From NCBI GenBank assembly GCA_009839775.1, contig VXOZ01000236.1, forward strand, positions 1-9,508: a DNA stretch of 9,508 bases, in the 5' to 3' direction. This document shows, piece by piece, positions 6,699 through 9,508 of the stretch. Under the pieces are notes generated by a model. The model saw nothing but the letters and a program-made list of their open reading frames with translations, was not told the origin of the DNA and ran no database searches. Each line of letters begins with the position of its first letter. Positions within the stretch are counted from its first letter, which is position 1. This stretch comes from Chloroflexota bacterium. GTDB lineage: Bacteria; Chloroflexota; UBA11872; VXOZ01. The translations under genes and the position numbers were made by a program.

Positions 6699-7090
6699 CA
6701 AAATGCGACTAGATTGCGCCCCCTACAAAGACGCGTTGAGAATACCCGCTAGTAGAACTCCTGCAATGCAGCAAGACCGCTAGTACAGGCACGAATTCCG
6801 CTCCAATTGGGCGAAATTCGGCGTTTCAGCAGCACACCTTTAGCTCTCTAGTGGCGATTCGGTCCCAATGTATCGGAGCTTGCAGTCAGCCTTGTCTCTT
6901 CGTACCCTAAGAGAAGCCAATTGGGATAACTATTGATTGATTTAGGAGACTTGCGTGCTCGCGAAGATTTCGGCAGCCACATTGGTCGGTCTCGAAAGCG
7001 CGCAAGTGGAGGTTGAGGTAGACCTTGCTGACGGTCTGCCCTCATTCGTCATTGTAGGCTTGCCTGATACGGCGGTACAGGAAGCGCGCG
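6699..7090 (+). repeat. Right copy of the imperfect direct repeat, in place at intact comM
   Basis: This copy covers the 256 nt upstream of comM and its first 45 codons, and pairs with 4494-4884. The proximal 80 nt before the GTG are about three-quarters identical to the left copy without gaps. The part before about 6870 is more diverged. The 256 nt upstream of the start contain no gene. Confidence 0.85.
6895..6914 (+). promoter_or_regulatory. Conserved leader hairpin before comM
   Basis: TCTCTT (6895-6900) and AAGAGA (6909-6914) pair around CGTACCCT. The left repeat copy keeps the loop and most of the stem (TCTCT...AGAG at 4688-4706), making this the best-conserved noncoding block of the repeat. 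The GATAACTAT segment downstream (6926-6934) could be a -10 region, but I see no well-placed -35. It may be a leader-RNA structure or a regulator site. Confidence 0.4.
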
Positions 7091-8478
7091 AGCGCGTGCG
7101 CGCGGCCATTCGCAACGCCGGCTTTGTCTTTCCCCAGAAGCGGGTAACCGTCAATCTCGCGCCTGCCGACGTCGCAAAGGAAGGCACCGGACTTGATGTC
7201 GCCATAGCTATTGGCATTCTGGTTGCCAGTGGTCAGTTGGCCGCAGAGGGACTGGAAGAGTCACTATTTCTTGGCGAACTGGCGCTGGAGGGAGCGTTGC
7301 GACACACGAACGGCATGCTGCCTCTCGTGTCCAATGCCCTCCGTTGGGGTATACGGGCCGCGTTTGTACCTGAGACTAACGGCGCGGAGGCGGCGATCAT
7401 CTCCGGTCTTGCCGTCTATCCTGCAACGCACCTGCGGCAACTGGTATTGCATCTCAATGGCATGGAAGCGCTCGCCAGAGCCCAGCCGCCGGATGCGGTC
7501 GACAATGACGCCGTCGTCTACGACGTCGACCTGGCGGACGTGAAGGGTCAGGAGCACGCCAAGCGCGCGTTGGAGGTGGCATGCAGCGGCGGGCACAATG
7601 TGCTTTTTTCGGGCCCGCCGGGCACGGGCAAGTCCTTGCTCGCCCAGGCGGTGTCCTCAATTCTGCCGCCGCTCTCACTGGAAGAAGCGATAGAAGTGAG
7701 CAAGATCTATAGTGTCTGTGGGCTTTTGCAGACGGATGAGCCTCTGGTATTGAAGCGGCCGTTTCGTTCGCCCCATCACACCGTCTCCCATGCCGGGCTT
7801 GTCGGCGGCGGCCGCTTTCCGCGACCAGGCGAGATTAGCCAGGCGCATCGGGGCGTCCTGTTTCTCGATGAGATTCCTGAGTTCCCCACGAACTTGCTCG
7901 ATATGCTCCGACAGCCGCTCGAATCCGGCGCGGTCACGATTTCGCGCGCCTCGGGTTCTTTGACATTTCCGGCCCAGTTTCTCCTCATTGGCGCTATGAA
8001 CCCCTGCCCGTGCGGTTGGTACGGCGATCCGGTGCGCACGTGTACGTGCAATCCCGCCGTTGTCACGCGCTATCAACGGAAACTGTCAGGGCCGTTGCTT
8101 GATCGTATTGACATACACGTCGAAGTGCCGCGTGTGGAATACGATAAGCTGACGGAAGACCGCCAGGGTGAACCCTCAGCAGACGTGCGGAAGCGTGTCA
8201 TGCGTGCCCGCTGCGTTCAGCAGGAGCGCTTTGTCGCGCTGCCCTTCAAGACGAACGCCGAGATCGGCCCGCGGCACGTGCGAGAGTACTGCACGCTCCA
8301 GCCGGAAGCGCAGAACCTGATGAGGACGGCCATGGATCGGATGCACCTCACTGCACGCAGTTTCCATCGCGTCCTCAAGCTCGCCCGCACGATTGCCGAC
8401 ATGGATGATGCCGATACCATTGCCGTCCAACACCTCGCTGAAGCCCTGCAGTACCGACCGAAGCTCAACACCAACTAG
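6955..8478 (+). CDS. comM: ComM/YifB-family Mg-chelatase-like AAA+ ATPase
   Basis: This 507-residue protein is a full-length member of the YifB/ComM family, whose studied members are hexameric helicases that extend branch migration when incoming DNA recombines during natural transformation. Domains in order: an N-terminal Lon-protease-like fold domain (about 20-140, with GLPSFVIVGLPDTAVQEARE), the Mg-chelatase-type AAA+ core (about 195-400), and a C-terminal helical domain (about 405-500). Visible motifs are Walker A GPPGTGKS at 220-227, Walker B VLFLDE at 301-306, a four-Cys NPCPCG...CTC cluster (C351, C353, C363, C365), and GPLLDRIDIHVEVPRV just after. The GTG start at 6955 has GGAG six bases upstream, and the same start context is conserved in the broken left copy. 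It sits 366 nt after the glycosidase-like gene and has its own leader. The gene looks intact. Whether this organism is naturally competent cannot be told. Confidence 0.95.
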   Translation: MLAKISAATLVGLESAQVEVEVDLADGLPSFVIVGLPDTAVQEARERVRAAIRNAGFVFPQKRVTVNLAPADVAKEGTGLDVAIAIGILVASGQLAAEGLEESLFLGELALEGALRHTNGMLPLVSNALRWGIRAAFVPETNGAEAAIISGLAVYPATHLRQLVLHLNGMEALARAQPPDAVDNDAVVYDVDLADVKGQEHAKRALEVACSGGHNVLFSGPPGTGKSLLAQAVSSILPPLSLEEAIEVSKIYSVCGLLQTDEPLVLKRPFRSPHHTVSHAGLVGGGRFPRPGEISQAHRGVLFLDEIPEFPTNLLDMLRQPLESGAVTISRASGSLTFPAQFLLIGAMNPCPCGWYGDPVRTCTCNPAVVTRYQRKLSGPLLDRIDIHVEVPRVEYDKLTEDRQGEPSADVRKRVMRARCVQQERFVALPFKTNAEIGPRHVREYCTLQPEAQNLMRTAMDRMHLTARSFHRVLKLARTIADMDDADTIAVQHLAEALQYRPKLNTN

Positions 8479-8771
8479 CGGTCGTACCAGTCTCCCGTGG
8501 CAATTGTCCATTCAGGCGCGTTCGCGGCTTCTCTTTGCTATCCTTTTGCGGTGCAGAGCGCTTTCTGCAGGCAATTCCGTTGCGCAGGGGCTTCTCATGC
8601 AAGCTGGGACTTCAAGCGTATACCAGAAATATCTCCGGTCAGTCGTGCCGTGGTGAGCCGAGACTGCGGTCACGCGGTGCGCTATAGTATAAGAACGCCC
8701 CGTGAAGCTCCTTGTGAATCCTTTTTGCCCAGACGAAAGAAAATTGGCTGCGTCATGCCGAGGATTCAGCA
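8479..8771 (+). promoter_or_regulatory. Spacer between comM and nhaA with candidate promoter
   Basis: A stem TGCAGA-GCGCTT-TCTGCA (8552-8569) might end comM transcripts but lacks a T-run. TATAGTATAAG at 8683-8693 is a good -10 candidate about 80 nt before nhaA, although its -35 is poor. GAGGA at 8760-8764, seven bases before the GTG at 8772, is the nhaA ribosome site. A six-codon frame starting ATGCCGAGG at 8755 ends in a TGA overlapping the nhaA start and could be a tiny leader peptide or chance. Confidence 0.4.
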
Positions 8772-9508
8772 GTGAAGAACACCACTAAGACCCAAGATAG
8801 TTCTGGCAGCGAGGGACCCCAGCGCGCGCAGGGGCGTTTTCGTGTACTCGGCCTCTTTCAGGAGTTCGCCCACGCGCAGGCCTCCAGTGGCATCGTCCTT
8901 CTCGCCTGCGTGATCGTTGCCCTGGTGTGGGCGAACTCGCCCTTCGGCTCTTCCTATTATGACCTCTGGCATCTGCACCTTGCCGTCAAATTCGGCAACG
9001 TTGAATGGCTGAACGAGGCCTTCGATAGGCCGCTCGAATACTGGATCAACGACGGCCTGATGGCGATTTTCTTCTTTGTGGTCGGCCTCGAAATAAAACG
9101 CGAAGTCATCGCCGGAGAACTCGCCTCGCCTCGCAAGGCGATGCTGCCGATCATGGCGGCAATCGGCGGCATGGTCGTGCCTGCGGCCATCTTCCTTTGG
9201 TTCAATCTCGGCGGGCCGGCGCAGCGCGGGTGGGGCATCCCAATGGCGACAGATATTGCGTTCACGCTCGGCGTGATGGCGGTCCTCGGCAGCAGGGTGC
9301 CCACGCCAATAAAGGTCTTCCTTACCGCGCTGGCGATAGTAGACGACATAGGCGCAGTGCTCGTGATAGCCATTTTCTACACGAGTGAGATTTCCCTGAC
9401 GGCGTTGGGCATTGCGGCGGTCTTCGTGGTGCTCATGATTGCGGCCAACCGCCTGGGGGTTCGCAGCACGCTGGTGTACTTCCTCTTGGGAGCCTGCGGG
9501 CTGTGGCC
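8772..9508 (+). CDS. nhaA: NhaA-type Na+/H+ antiporter, N-terminal 245 residues (3' end outside window)
   Basis: The frame opens at GTG 8772 (GAGGA at 8760-8764) and runs to the window edge. NhaA is an inner-membrane electrogenic antiporter that expels one Na+ or Li+ for two H+. Family signatures seen: ASSGIVLLACVIVALVWANS at 37-56 (first membrane helix), GLMAIFFFVVGLEIKREV at 95-112, LPIMAAIGGMVVPAAIF at 125-141, GWGIPMATDIAFTLGVMAVL at 153-172, and VFLTALAIVDDIGAVLVIAI at 182-201. T160, D161, D191 and D192 correspond to T132, D133, D163 and D164 of E. coli NhaA, a constant offset of 28, so the ion-binding Asp pair and the crossed unwound helix are kept. The later conserved Lys lies outside the window. 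The N-terminus before the first helix is about 28 residues longer than in E. coli. It has its own spacer and is not obviously coupled to comM. Confidence 0.95.
   Translation, partial: MKNTTKTQDSSGSEGPQRAQGRFRVLGLFQEFAHAQASSGIVLLACVIVALVWANSPFGSSYYDLWHLHLAVKFGNVEWLNEAFDRPLEYWINDGLMAIFFFVVGLEIKREVIAGELASPRKAMLPIMAAIGGMVVPAAIFLWFNLGGPAQRGWGIPMATDIAFTLGVMAVLGSRVPTPIKVFLTALAIVDDIGAVLVIAIFYTSEISLTALGIAAVFVVLMIAANRLGVRSTLVYFLLGACGLW

Noticed and set aside
4494..7090. Composite transposon interpretation of the flanking repeats
   Set aside because: The repeats carry comM sequence, not transposase or terminal inverted repeats, so they are not insertion sequences.
8479..8771. Possible ion-sensing riboswitch ahead of nhaA (nhaA-type motifs exist in other bacteria)
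   Set aside because: I could not recognise a conserved fold or consensus in this spacer; only a covariance-model search could support it.
1..9508. CRISPR array, tRNA, rRNA or toxin-antitoxin pair
   Set aside because: No regularly spaced short repeats, no recognisable tRNA or rRNA segments, and no small paired genes were found on either strand.

Overview
The window is moderately GC-rich bacterial DNA with GTG and ATG starts preceded by clear purine-rich Shine-Dalgarno sites, and it holds six genes. No rRNA or tRNA is present and none of the genes is diagnostic of a phylum. The mix of paralog-rich families (ceramidase-like hydrolase, AlkZ-like winged-helix protein, Asp-box propeller, GH127-like protein) would fit a large-genome environmental or host-associated bacterium. 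Chloroflexota or a similar lineage is only a guess.

Left part (1-4347), all on the minus strand. Transcription runs from a 661-residue Asp-box beta-propeller protein (2362-4347), past a terminator-like hairpin (2275-2311), into an AlkZ/HTH_42-type winged-helix protein with a QAQ motif (1069-2220). A neutral-ceramidase-like hydrolase follows (1-1007) and runs off the window. The last two are 61 nt apart and probably co-transcribed; the propeller gene looks like its own unit.

Middle part (4348-6954) is the most unusual stretch. A 678-nt gap contains a truncated second copy of the promoter region and first 45 codons of comM (4494-4884). Next comes a 520-residue six-hairpin-glycosidase-like gene on the plus strand (5026-6588), then the matching upstream region of the intact comM. 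The two comM 5' copies form an imperfect direct repeat of about 390 bp, with a period of about 2.2 kb, bracketing the glycosidase-like gene. In the coding part of the repeat all 19 substitutions I count are silent third-position changes, and the only disabling change is a one-base insertion. The fragment therefore appears to have diverged as a working comM before it was cut off. This resembles an insertion that replaced the 5' end of its target gene, or a partial duplication with DNA from a relative. No recombinase is visible.

Right part (6955-9508), plus strand: intact comM/YifB (6955-8478), a 293-nt gap, and the first 245 codons of an NhaA Na+/H+ antiporter (8772 to the window edge) with the catalytic Asp pair.
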